Source: a virus. From it: a stretch of 64,000 nucleotides of DNA. A program made the translations under genes and the position numbers. Shown piece after piece: positions 8,397-15,636 of this stretch (its first letter is position 1; every line of letters begins with the position of its first letter). Location of the stretch: positions 16,601 to 80,600 of the IMG/VR virus record IMGVR_UViG_3300009788_000007; one strand, written 5' to 3'. The notes beneath the pieces are model-generated. The model ran no database searches. It saw only the letters and a list, made by a program, of their open reading frames with translations, and had not been told where the DNA came from.

Positions 8397-8430
8397 AACA
8401 GCCCAACTAACCCAGAAAGAATTGAAGATT
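8397..8430 (+). repeat. Shared translation-leader repeat, copy a
   Basis: AACAGCCCAAC followed by CAGAAAGAATTGAAGATT, ending directly at the ATG of the next gene. Near-identical copies stand at 8714-8753 (plus) and 40531-40564 (minus), with a shorter one at 40713. Confidence 0.8.
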
Positions 8431-8643
8431 ATGAAAAAGCCAACCATGAAACAAATAGCCGCCTACTGTATCAGAGAGGTATTCGATAATGCCGCCTACA
8501 CTCTTGGAGACAACTTTGACAGCTTGACCGAGAAGCAAAAAGACGAGGCGGTAAGACACATGGAGAACATGTTGAAGCCCATGTATGACAGAATGGACAA
8601 TATCGTTGGTGAGCAGGATTCTGACATAGGGGACTTGAGATAA
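8431..8643 (+). CDS. Hypothetical protein (70 aa)
   Basis: Start chosen at the ATG ending the leader repeat. The peptide (KKPTMKQIAAYCIREVFDNAA, acidic C-terminus with GEQDSDIGDL) is mostly helical. Its stop overlaps the next start (TAATG). It is likely under the LexA-like box at 8348. Not recognised. Confidence 0.6.
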   Translation: MKKPTMKQIAAYCIREVFDNAAYTLGDNFDSLTEKQKDEAVRHMENMLKPMYDRMDNIVGEQDSDIGDLR

Positions 8644-8933
8644 TGAATCTGAACCACCAAAGAACACTGTTTGAAAAAGTAAATGGTCATCCTTGGGACA
8701 ATAGGCCAAAGGAAATAGCCCAACTGAAACCAGGGCAGAAAGAAGTGAAGATTATGAGCTGGAAAAAGAAACATTTTAAAAGGGTGTCGGTCCATTGGCA
8801 CGAGAAACTAAAGCAAGTGGAAGTAGTTCACGGAAGTATGAACGAAGACCCGGAATATTTTGACAGTTTTTTAGGGGAACTAAAAGAAGCCATAGCGTTT
8901 GGTTTGACTAAAAAGGCTGAACTAAACAGATAA
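8643..8933 (+). CDS. Hypothetical protein (96 aa), possible internal start
   Basis: The ATG overlaps the upstream stop. A second copy of the leader repeat lies inside the gene and ends at an in-frame ATG (8754, MSWKKKHFKRVSVHW), so a 59-residue form may also be made, or may be the true product. The shorter part has HWHEKL and an acidic C-terminal half. Function unknown. Confidence 0.55.
   Translation: MNLNHQRTLFEKVNGHPWDNRPKEIAQLKPGQKEVKIMSWKKKHFKRVSVHWHEKLKQVEVVHGSMNEDPEYFDSFLGELKEAIAFGLTKKAELNR
8714..8753 (+). repeat. Shared translation-leader repeat, copy b
   Basis: AATAGCCCAAC, then AGGGCAGAAAGAAGTGAAG and ATT, ending at the ATG at 8754. GCCC and GGGC can pair as a small hairpin ahead of the ribosome site. 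The copy lies inside the 8643 reading frame. Confidence 0.75.
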
Positions 8934-9001
8934 AATAATGCTTCTTAACCACCCAGACCCTATCAGACCGGATGACAATGAAACTAATTAGAAAGGTAAC
9001 A

Positions 9002-9268
9002 ATGAAATTTTTACACGTACAGTTACTTAGAATAGCTCAAAAATCTAGTGCAACAGATTTTTCAAAATTTTCGTACATAGAGCTAGAATCTTATTTAGCC
9101 TGGAACAACTTACTACCCTCAGAACACCAACAAACAACTACAGGAAAAGTTAACGAGTTATCAAACGCTTTAGGAAAAGATACAAAATTAGTATATGAAG
9201 TCGCACTATTACTTGCAGAAAATAAAATTGGTACAATAGACCAACTTAAGGTACAATTGCAAAAATGA
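9002..9268 (+). CDS. Hypothetical protein (88 aa)
   Basis: The ATG at 9002 follows AGAAAGG at good distance, better than the upstream ATGs at 8972 and 8978. The peptide looks all-helical. The stop overlaps the next start as ATGA. Not recognised. Confidence 0.6.
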   Translation: MKFLHVQLLRIAQKSSATDFSKFSYIELESYLAWNNLLPSEHQQTTTGKVNELSNALGKDTKLVYEVALLLAENKIGTIDQLKVQLQK

Positions 9269-9444
9269 AAAAAGTTACTCTATTACTGTTGATTATCTTT
9301 TGTACTGGGTGTTCCCATAAAACTAAAATGATGTTTGCTAATTTTGCTGCAGGCGCAGCCCAGGGGGCCATAGATCAACTATCTAATGACTTATTTGATA
9401 AAAGCCAAAAAGAATTTGCAAGGTTAGAGCGCCGTTTAAAATAG
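9265..9444 (+). CDS. Small lipoprotein-like protein (59 aa)
   Basis: The N-terminus MKKVTLLLLIIFCTGCSHK is a short hydrophobic export signal ending in a Cys, close to but not a perfect lipobox (Cys instead of Leu at -3). The rest is a short charged helix. The gene is the last on the plus strand and overlaps the end of the convergent gene at 9436 by 9 bases. A lysis role (outer-membrane spanin) is possible for such a small lipoprotein but is not shown. Confidence 0.65.
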   Translation: MKKVTLLLLIIFCTGCSHKTKMMFANFAAGAAQGAIDQLSNDLFDKSQKEFARLERRLK

Positions 9445-9954
9445 CCAAGCTATCACCCACCCCACAACTGCAATGAAAAAAGTTAAGTAAAAACCATAAC
9501 GCCATTTTTTATCAGCGTCTGCTTTACCTTCAGCCTTGTCTTCAACATCAGCCACTGCTGCGGCTGTAGCTTCCTTAGCTTCTAAACTAGTTTCAAAAAC
9601 AGTTTTTAAATTAGAAAACCCATTAGTTATCTTATCTTCCATATTTTTAGTATTTGATTGTATCTTATCTTCTAGGTTTTCTTTATTTGTACCGCACAAT
9701 GTTTCATTACTCTTTACTTTAACTTTTATTGCGGCGATATCACGTTCATGTTGTGCTTGATTTGTTGTAAGGTTAACGCATTGAGTGGCCATAGCATCAA
9801 CGCATTTTTCCATACTCTCAGCTGACTTATTAATTTGGGCTACGTGCTGGCTTTGTAATTCCATTTGCCCATTAACAGTGGCTTTGAAAGTTTTCATCTC
9901 GCCCTCCAATTCTATCAACCTTCTCAGGTTTGTTTCTGCTGTTGGTTCGGTCAT
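9436..9954 (-). CDS. Coiled-coil protein with C-terminal membrane anchor (XhlA-like)
   Basis: 172 residues. A long region of Glu/Lys/Asn-rich helix, likely coiled coil, is followed by one membrane segment (YGFYLTFFIAVVGWVIAWLF) at the very C-terminus. This layout is seen in XhlA-type lysis helper proteins and some spanins. It is the last gene of the long minus-strand structural operon, a usual place for lysis genes. Its 3' end overlaps the plus-strand lipoprotein gene. Confidence 0.65.
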   Translation of the reverse strand: MTEPTAETNLRRLIELEGEMKTFKATVNGQMELQSQHVAQINKSAESMEKCVDAMATQCVNLTTNQAQHERDIAAIKVKVKSNETLCGTNKENLEDKIQSNTKNMEDKITNGFSNLKTVFETSLEAKEATAAAVADVEDKAEGKADADKKWRYGFYLTFFIAVVGWVIAWLF

Positions 9955-9958
9955 CCCA

Positions 9959-10153
9959 TTAACCTTTCAAATTATTTTTAACTATAAACTGCTCTAACAA
10001 CTTCCTAGCCGCTAGTCTTCTGTGTTGGCATTTTCTGTGGTCGCTAAACCTTATTAATGCAGTTGTCATCGCAGGCCATTTATCTCCCACAATTAAAAGT
10101 ATTTCAGCATCAGACAAATTTGAAAGTGCTGTCATAACTTTCAAATTCTTCAT
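9959..10153 (-). CDS. Hypothetical protein (64 aa)
   Basis: Starts MKNLKVM inside the end of the upstream gene; the internal ATG at 10135 is an alternative start. The C-terminal half is basic (FSDHRKCQHRRLAARKLLEQF). Likely helical. Not recognised. Confidence 0.5.
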   Translation of the reverse strand: MKNLKVMTALSNLSDAEILLIVGDKWPAMTTALIRFSDHRKCQHRRLAARKLLEQFIVKNNLKG

Positions 10154-10595
10154 CAGTGGGCATTTTACTAAATGCTACCTTCTGTTCCACTATTGCCCAA
10201 TCTTTTTGATTAGATACATCAAGGTTATCATGCACTAAACCCATCCAAATATACCTTTGTTCTCTTTTTACTTTTTCTAATACTTCCGCAGCTTTTAAAT
10301 CTACAGTATTCTGATTTACTTCAGCAACTCCGTCAATAATTTCGCCTGTATAAAAACAATGTGATACACCTTCTAAATCAAGAAAACATCCTAAAGGTAT
10401 TGTTTCGTCAAATTCAACTAACGCATAGTTTTTATTTTTAAATTGCAGTTTTGCAAAATGGTCTTCATCAGGGGTTTTTAATTTACCATCCTTACCTAAA
10501 CTACAGTGTACTTGTTTATGGCAAGCTTTGTTGACTGTAATAATAGGCATTTCTAATTTACCATCATCATCTATAGGTGTATAAAGTTGTAGCAT
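10110..10595 (-). CDS. Hypothetical tail-fibre-associated protein
   Basis: 161 residues. The start overlaps the stop of the DUF2793 gene (TAATG). It looks mixed alpha/beta, with no transmembrane segment. The position just after the DUF2793 fibre gene suggests a fibre chaperone or tail accessory role; no family is recognised. Confidence 0.6.
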   Translation of the reverse strand: MLQLYTPIDDDGKLEMPIITVNKACHKQVHCSLGKDGKLKTPDEDHFAKLQFKNKNYALVEFDETIPLGCFLDLEGVSHCFYTGEIIDGVAEVNQNTVDLKAAEVLEKVKREQRYIWMGLVHDNLDVSNQKDWAIVEQKVAFSKMPTDEEFESYDSTFKFV

Positions 10596-11302
10596 TAGTT
10601 CATCTCCTTAACTTCAATAGAAAACGCACCGTCTTCTTGGTCAATTTCAAGTATTAAACAGGTAGCACATGAAAATTGTTTCAATTCATCCATTTGCACC
10701 CTACACCCAGTAGGAGTACCAGCCCCAGTATCAGAAGTTTTATCTGTCACAGATTTTATATAAAGTGACTTGTCACCAGCTAACCTGTCATTAAGTTGGC
10801 TATTTATATAAACATTTGTTACAAGTATACCTGTAAATGTTAAATCATAAATTCCAGCACTTGGGTGAGACACAGCCACACTCGCCCCTACTTCACTAGT
10901 TTGTAATAGAATACTTCCTGCAGCATTAAAGCGTGCTAAAAGTAAAGTATTACCGGACCCTATTCCCCCAGTCACCCATGCAGTACCATTAAAATTATAC
11001 TCAACAGATTCATCTTCTACAAAGGCTCTCCAGCCCTGCAGTGGTGTAATAAAATTCCAGGTATTCCCAAAGAAAAAAGCTATGTTGTCTTCTTGCCCAG
11101 TCCAGTCACCAGAAGCTACCGAGGCAACTATATACCTATCACCTTCTGCAGGTGACCCTGGGGGTGCTGTAAGATCTTTGTCTTTTACTCTTGTTTGCAC
11201 CATGGCATCAAGAATATTTAAGGCTTCGTTATGGGTCACCTCTGCATTAGCCTGTGATTCACGCAGTAAGGGCATCTGTAGGTTTGGAGTAAAATCTACC
11301 AT
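10595..11302 (-). CDS. DUF2793 tail fibre / receptor-binding protein
   Basis: 235 residues. Residues about 1-115 carry the DUF2793 pattern (NEALNILDAMVQ, APPGSPAEGDRYIV, WTGQEDNIAFF, GWRAFVEDE, FNGTAW), a domain found in distal tail fibres. The C-terminal half is Gly/Thr/Ser-rich and beta-like, probably trimeric and possibly receptor-binding. It follows the tail tip gene, overlapping at TAATG. Confidence 0.82.
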   Translation of the reverse strand: MVDFTPNLQMPLLRESQANAEVTHNEALNILDAMVQTRVKDKDLTAPPGSPAEGDRYIVASVASGDWTGQEDNIAFFFGNTWNFITPLQGWRAFVEDESVEYNFNGTAWVTGGIGSGNTLLLARFNAAGSILLQTSEVGASVAVSHPSAGIYDLTFTGILVTNVYINSQLNDRLAGDKSLYIKSVTDKTSDTGAGTPTGCRVQMDELKQFSCATCLILEIDQEDGAFSIEVKEMN

Positions 11303-13992
11303 TATAAAGTAGCCGCCTTTCCTTTTCCTCTTTGTTTAATTTCTGTAAGTTGGTATATGATCATGTTTACATCAGCCCCAGGTGCTAGCCCTGCAGCAGT
11401 TTGGTCTGCAGCTGTAAAAGTAAATTCTGGTAGTTGTGGTCTATCTACAGGCCATGGCCCCTCTACAGTAATAGTATCTACAATTACTGTAAATCCTGCA
11501 TCAAAAAAATCTATCTGGAATATTTCTCTATTTTCTAAAAGTGGGGTGGTTGTTCCTACTACAAAATGTTTTACTAGTGCCCTGGTTGCACGCTTCCAAA
11601 GTATCCTTAAATCGTTTGCCGTATTTCTAATACCTGTAATGTGTACGGGGCTAAAACCTTGTATTGTGTTTGCTTCTAAGGGTAACAGGGAAAACCCTGG
11701 GACCTGCCCAGGTAACACATTAGGGGGTACTGCTTTAAAAAATCTATCAAAATTTATTTCGCTTATGGCTACTTCATTAAACTGAACTCTCCCTATGTCC
11801 AATAAAATAAATCTTTCATCAGTTTGGGTGTGCGCCACTTCATCTGCAGTGTCCCTTCGTCCTCTGAGAAGTTTTGAAATCGTATAAATATTAGTGTCAA
11901 TGAGTACTGCATTTTGAAATTGTAAAACTTCTTCACCTATAATGCAGGTGTTAGCCCCTTCTAACATTTCTTCTTCAGTTACAGATTCTAAAGTACCATT
12001 AACCAAAGTAACATCTATAGTAGTGCCATTATCAAAATAACCTACTGGGCCTGCAGGAACAGCTACAGGCACAAAACCCATTGTGGATTCCTGAAAAATA
12101 GAACCTTTATAAAAAAAGTTTTGCCCATCATCTGATTTGAATATTTGCGCACTATTGAATTCTGCTGTAGGGTCTATTTTAGCTACTGCCATGTATACCC
12201 CAGGTGAATGATTTTGATCATTTGTAAATGGGGCAATATCAATAATTTCAAATAATAATGTGCCTCCTTGAAAAACAGCACGTGTAAGGTTTTGATTTGT
12301 ATTATCTTCTTCACCTACTTGTACGTTTGTCCTAATATCTTCAACAACACCTTCAATTAGCAAAACATGGTCTTTACCTCGGTCTATTTTTTTAGTAAGT
12401 ACTGTATAAGTTTCATCTTCAAAATTAAGATTAACTTTGTCATTTTCTTCTAAATCTATATATGCTATAGGTAAAGAAAATGTAATGGCTTGTCTACGTT
12501 GCCATGCGCTCCATAACTCACGCCTAGCAATAGTTCTAGCTTCTGCAGCACTCATAACAATAGGCACATTAAAAATAACTGATGTATTATTAGGTACATC
12601 TACTCTACGTTCTCTTTGGGCTGCTTCTTGAAAAGCTTGTTTTGGCTCAATAAATTTTACTATAATTTCGCTCGGTAAGTCAGGTCCAAAAGTATCTGAA
12701 ATTTCAAAAGGTCTTTGTATTGTGTTGTCTCTACCTGGAGAAGCTGCAAAATCTCCATCTTTAATTAGTTCTACAGTGGGGTCATCTTTCTTTTTAAATA
12801 TAATAGCCCCGTTACGCTCAAATGCATGAAGATTAGCGAAACGCATAAGTGGTATTAATAGTTCTACAGCTGGTTGAGGCCCTAATGCATGAAAGCCTTG
12901 CAATACATCTGTGGCCACAGAAGCATCAAATTCTGAGCTATCTAAACCTGCACGTGTTAATATTTTGTCAATACCACCCGCCACTGTTTCTGTAGCGGTT
13001 CGCTGCACAATAAATTGCATTTGGGGAAATTGGTTGCCAAAATTTATTAAATGTATTTTTTCTATAACTACATAACAAGTGCCTCTAAATGTAGGCACAT
13101 TACCAGTACCTTCTTTAGATTCTATTAATGGGTCTGCAGTTTGTACTAAATCACCTGGATAAAATCTAACATCAAAAATTTGATTAGGGTCAAAGGCATC
13201 AGTGTTTTCCTGTAAGGTTATAGTATTTCCTGCAGCCTCAGAGCCTGATGAGTTAGTTTCATTCTGTAAAGTCACAAAAGTCTCACTAGTAGCTGTATTT
13301 GTTCCTGATGAGCCTATAACCCAAGTGTCATTTAAAATGCTTGCGGTCCATCCTGACATAATCATTTCTTTACCACTTTGAAACACACTTAAGTCAACAC
13401 CAGATGCAACTGTAGCAATTACACGTACAAAGTTAGCCCCACCAACACTTTCTGCATTAGCCCTAATACCATCTGAAACAATATTTGTTAGTTCTGGGTT
13501 TTGATATATAACTTCACCATTGGCTATTATTTTGTCAAGCCTAGTACAGATTCCTTCACATAAACCTATAGCAAAATCTGCAAAATAATTGTAACCCACA
13601 ATATTGTTTTCAATAACTGTTTTAGACCTTGGTATAAGTTTTCCAGAATCTGAATTTGGTCTGGCTGTCTCTGAAGTTTCTGTTACGATTTCTTCGATTA
13701 AGCCTGATGTCCAAATAATTTGCCCTGCAAAACGATTTGTGGGACCAAGCACAAATGCCATAGGCCCGCCTTCAGCAGATGATTGTATTTGTAGCCCACC
13801 TACACGAGGCCCAACAGGGGATACAATTTCAGCCCCTAACCCACCATCACCAGCAATTTTTGGGAATAAATATTTGTTATCAATGTACGCACCTGCCGCG
13901 CTCCCAATTGCACCCCCAATTGCACCCCCAACTCCAGGTGCAATATAGTTACCAATTGCCGTACCAACGTAATTACCAACTATTGTTGCCAT
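11302..13992 (-). CDS. Tail tip / host-specificity protein (GTA-like)
   Basis: 896 residues. It begins with a Gly/Ala-rich hydrophobic stretch (GNYIAPGVGGAIGGAIGSAAG, one residue dropped here: positions about 10-30), as in many tip-attachment proteins of siphoviruses. The middle contains the region typical of the phage tail_3 / gene-transfer-agent hub family. The gene comes after NlpC/P60, DUF2163 and DUF2460, the standard order of this tail type. It probably forms the central tail hub and contributes to host recognition. Confidence 0.78.
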   Translation of the reverse strand: MATIVGNYVGTAIGNYIAPGVGGAIGGAIGSAAGAYIDNKYLFPKIAGDGGLGAEIVSPVGPRVGGLQIQSSAEGGPMAFVLGPTNRFAGQIIWTSGLIEEIVTETSETARPNSDSGKLIPRSKTVIENNIVGYNYFADFAIGLCEGICTRLDKIIANGEVIYQNPELTNIVSDGIRANAESVGGANFVRVIATVASGVDLSVFQSGKEMIMSGWTASILNDTWVIGSSGTNTATSETFVTLQNETNSSGSEAAGNTITLQENTDAFDPNQIFDVRFYPGDLVQTADPLIESKEGTGNVPTFRGTCYVVIEKIHLINFGNQFPQMQFIVQRTATETVAGGIDKILTRAGLDSSEFDASVATDVLQGFHALGPQPAVELLIPLMRFANLHAFERNGAIIFKKKDDPTVELIKDGDFAASPGRDNTIQRPFEISDTFGPDLPSEIIVKFIEPKQAFQEAAQRERRVDVPNNTSVIFNVPIVMSAAEARTIARRELWSAWQRRQAITFSLPIAYIDLEENDKVNLNFEDETYTVLTKKIDRGKDHVLLIEGVVEDIRTNVQVGEEDNTNQNLTRAVFQGGTLLFEIIDIAPFTNDQNHSPGVYMAVAKIDPTAEFNSAQIFKSDDGQNFFYKGSIFQESTMGFVPVAVPAGPVGYFDNGTTIDVTLVNGTLESVTEEEMLEGANTCIIGEEVLQFQNAVLIDTNIYTISKLLRGRRDTADEVAHTQTDERFILLDIGRVQFNEVAISEINFDRFFKAVPPNVLPGQVPGFSLLPLEANTIQGFSPVHITGIRNTANDLRILWKRATRALVKHFVVGTTTPLLENREIFQIDFFDAGFTVIVDTITVEGPWPVDRPQLPEFTFTAADQTAAGLAPGADVNMIIYQLTEIKQRGKGKAATL

Positions 13993-14414
13993 GTCTCACT
14001 AACTCCTGGCCATTGGAAAGCATGTGTTATCCGCTCATCCCAATTATAGTGTGTGTGGGTCTCGACTACCTTTTTAACTTTATCATATGTGTGCAGGATA
14101 CCTATATCAGTCATCACACCTACATGCTGTGGATGTTTTGAAATATGGTTTACCCAATAAATAATAACATCTCCTGGTTGTCGGTCTTCCACAGCTATAG
14201 GTATAAAAACTTTTTTCATATGCTCCATTAATAAAGTACCATCAGAATAACGCTTATAAACTGTATGGTCATAGTTAAATAATTCAAGCTCTTTAGCTAT
14301 CCCAACTATTAAACCTATGCAGTCTACCCCTATACCCTTTTTTCTTGCTTGATGCACGAATGGAGTATTTAAATATTCCCTAGCTTTTTCTATAATATTT
14401 TTTCTTGTGACCAT
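13980..14414 (-). CDS. NlpC/P60 cell-wall peptidase of the tail
   Basis: 144 residues. The catalytic Cys lies in GVDCIGL (residue about 30) and the His in QHVGVMTDIG, the NlpC/P60 Cys-His pattern. In this tail type the enzyme is mounted at the tail tip and opens peptidoglycan during DNA entry. It overlaps the tip gene by 13 bases and its start touches the end of the DUF2163 gene. Confidence 0.88.
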   Translation of the reverse strand: MVTRKNIIEKAREYLNTPFVHQARKKGIGVDCIGLIVGIAKELELFNYDHTVYKRYSDGTLLMEHMKKVFIPIAVEDRQPGDVIIYWVNHISKHPQHVGVMTDIGILHTYDKVKKVVETHTHYNWDERITHAFQWPGVSETWQQ

Positions 14415-15286
14415 TATTTAGCCTTTGGTGTTTCTAACATCGCATCTGAGCCTGGGATAAAGGGGAACCCCCCGAAATTTTCTATAATGTTAAACTTATT
14501 TATACAGGTATCACGCAATTTGTCACATCCTGGCTGCACATTAAATGTGTCTAACACAGATATATTAAAATCAGTAGGCAGTTGCAATTCTAAAGTTTGC
14601 ACAGCTGCTGGTGTGCTGTGTAACTTTACTACAGATGTTTTAGCAGTGTTTGGACCTGTTAACCATGTAAGCCTGCCATGAGTGAAAAAATCAGCTGATT
14701 CTGTTAGTCCTGATGCCTCAAACAACGATCTATTATTAAGGCTACCCCCTGTAACAGATAGTATAGAGCCTGCCTCACTAAGCCCAACAACATCTACCCT
14801 ACACACAGCATCACCTAAATCATTATCACACTCTCTTGTGTACATGCGCCCTACTCTGGGTATTATCCAACGTGTTAAACCTTCTACCTTTGCTTCCCAT
14901 CTTTCAGCTGAATATTTGACTTCAGTAATCCAGTATTTTGCAGTTGTTATAGCAGGCATCCATGGGAATCTGTAATCAATCCAACTTTCAGTTATTTCTG
15001 CTTCATTAAAAAGACCTGAACGTAAATCTTCATGAGTTATTAAATTTGAGGTTATTGGCCCAATCATCTCAAGATTCTCTATAGCTAAATCAGCTTCTTT
15101 TCTTCTAGCGCTTACTTGCACACTATCTACAGGAGTATATAGCTCATTTTCAAAAGTTATTTCCTGAGTGTTACTTGTAAATCTAAAAACAGTACTATCT
15201 GTGCGTTCAATTTTCCACAAGGTAGCTAACCAGTGTTTTCTTCTTTTCAGAAGTTCCCTTGTACCGTTATCTAGAGGTATTGTCAT
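14414..15286 (-). CDS. DUF2163 (BR0599-type) tail protein
   Basis: 290 residues. WKIERTDSTVFRFT, then FENELYTPVDSVQVSARRK, LRSGLFNEAEI and the Cys-rich YTRECDNDLGDAVCRVDV match DUF2163, a baseplate or distal tail component of gene-transfer-agent-like tails. Cysteines at the end (GCDKLRDTCINKF) may bind metal or form a disulfide. The gene overlaps its upstream partner by ATGA. Confidence 0.88.
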   Translation of the reverse strand: MTIPLDNGTRELLKRRKHWLATLWKIERTDSTVFRFTSNTQEITFENELYTPVDSVQVSARRKEADLAIENLEMIGPITSNLITHEDLRSGLFNEAEITESWIDYRFPWMPAITTAKYWITEVKYSAERWEAKVEGLTRWIIPRVGRMYTRECDNDLGDAVCRVDVVGLSEAGSILSVTGGSLNNRSLFEASGLTESADFFTHGRLTWLTGPNTAKTSVVKLHSTPAAVQTLELQLPTDFNISVLDTFNVQPGCDKLRDTCINKFNIIENFGGFPFIPGSDAMLETPKAK

Positions 15287-15636
15287 GGTGCTAATTCTCC
15301 AGCAGTTGTGTTAGTTAGCCCAAATATTTTACCAAACCAGCGCTCCTGACCATCATTTTTAAACGCACCTAAAACAATACCTTCTTCAGTACCTAATGAA
15401 AATAAATCAAATCCATTAGGTGATTCAACATCAAAAGTAAAGGTGTCACTAGTATTAATTATATAAAAATGTGGCCCACCTTTTTTTAATTGTGCAGTGT
15501 CCGGTAGTTCTACAGTATACCCATTAGCATCAGGTGTGAGCACTTGCACACGTGGAGCCCCCCGGTACAAAGATGTGTTGGCAGTGAGCGCTATAAAAGT
15601 GCCATTACCCATAAATTCAAGCATACGGTTCATCAT
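15283..15636 (-). CDS. Small distal tail protein
   Basis: 117 residues; starts MMNRM in the ATGATG overlapping the tape measure stop. The second half (GGPHFYIINTSDTFTFDV, then a short loop and ERWFGKIFG) resembles the C-terminal 80 residues of the DUF2460 protein at 22312 (GGPYFYLENSGSNLL, EWVGLL), so both seem to carry one small beta domain. Exact role unknown. Confidence 0.65.
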   Translation of the reverse strand: MMNRMLEFMGNGTFIALTANTSLYRGAPRVQVLTPDANGYTVELPDTAQLKKGGPHFYIINTSDTFTFDVESPNGFDLFSLGTEEGIVLGAFKNDGQERWFGKIFGLTNTTAGELAP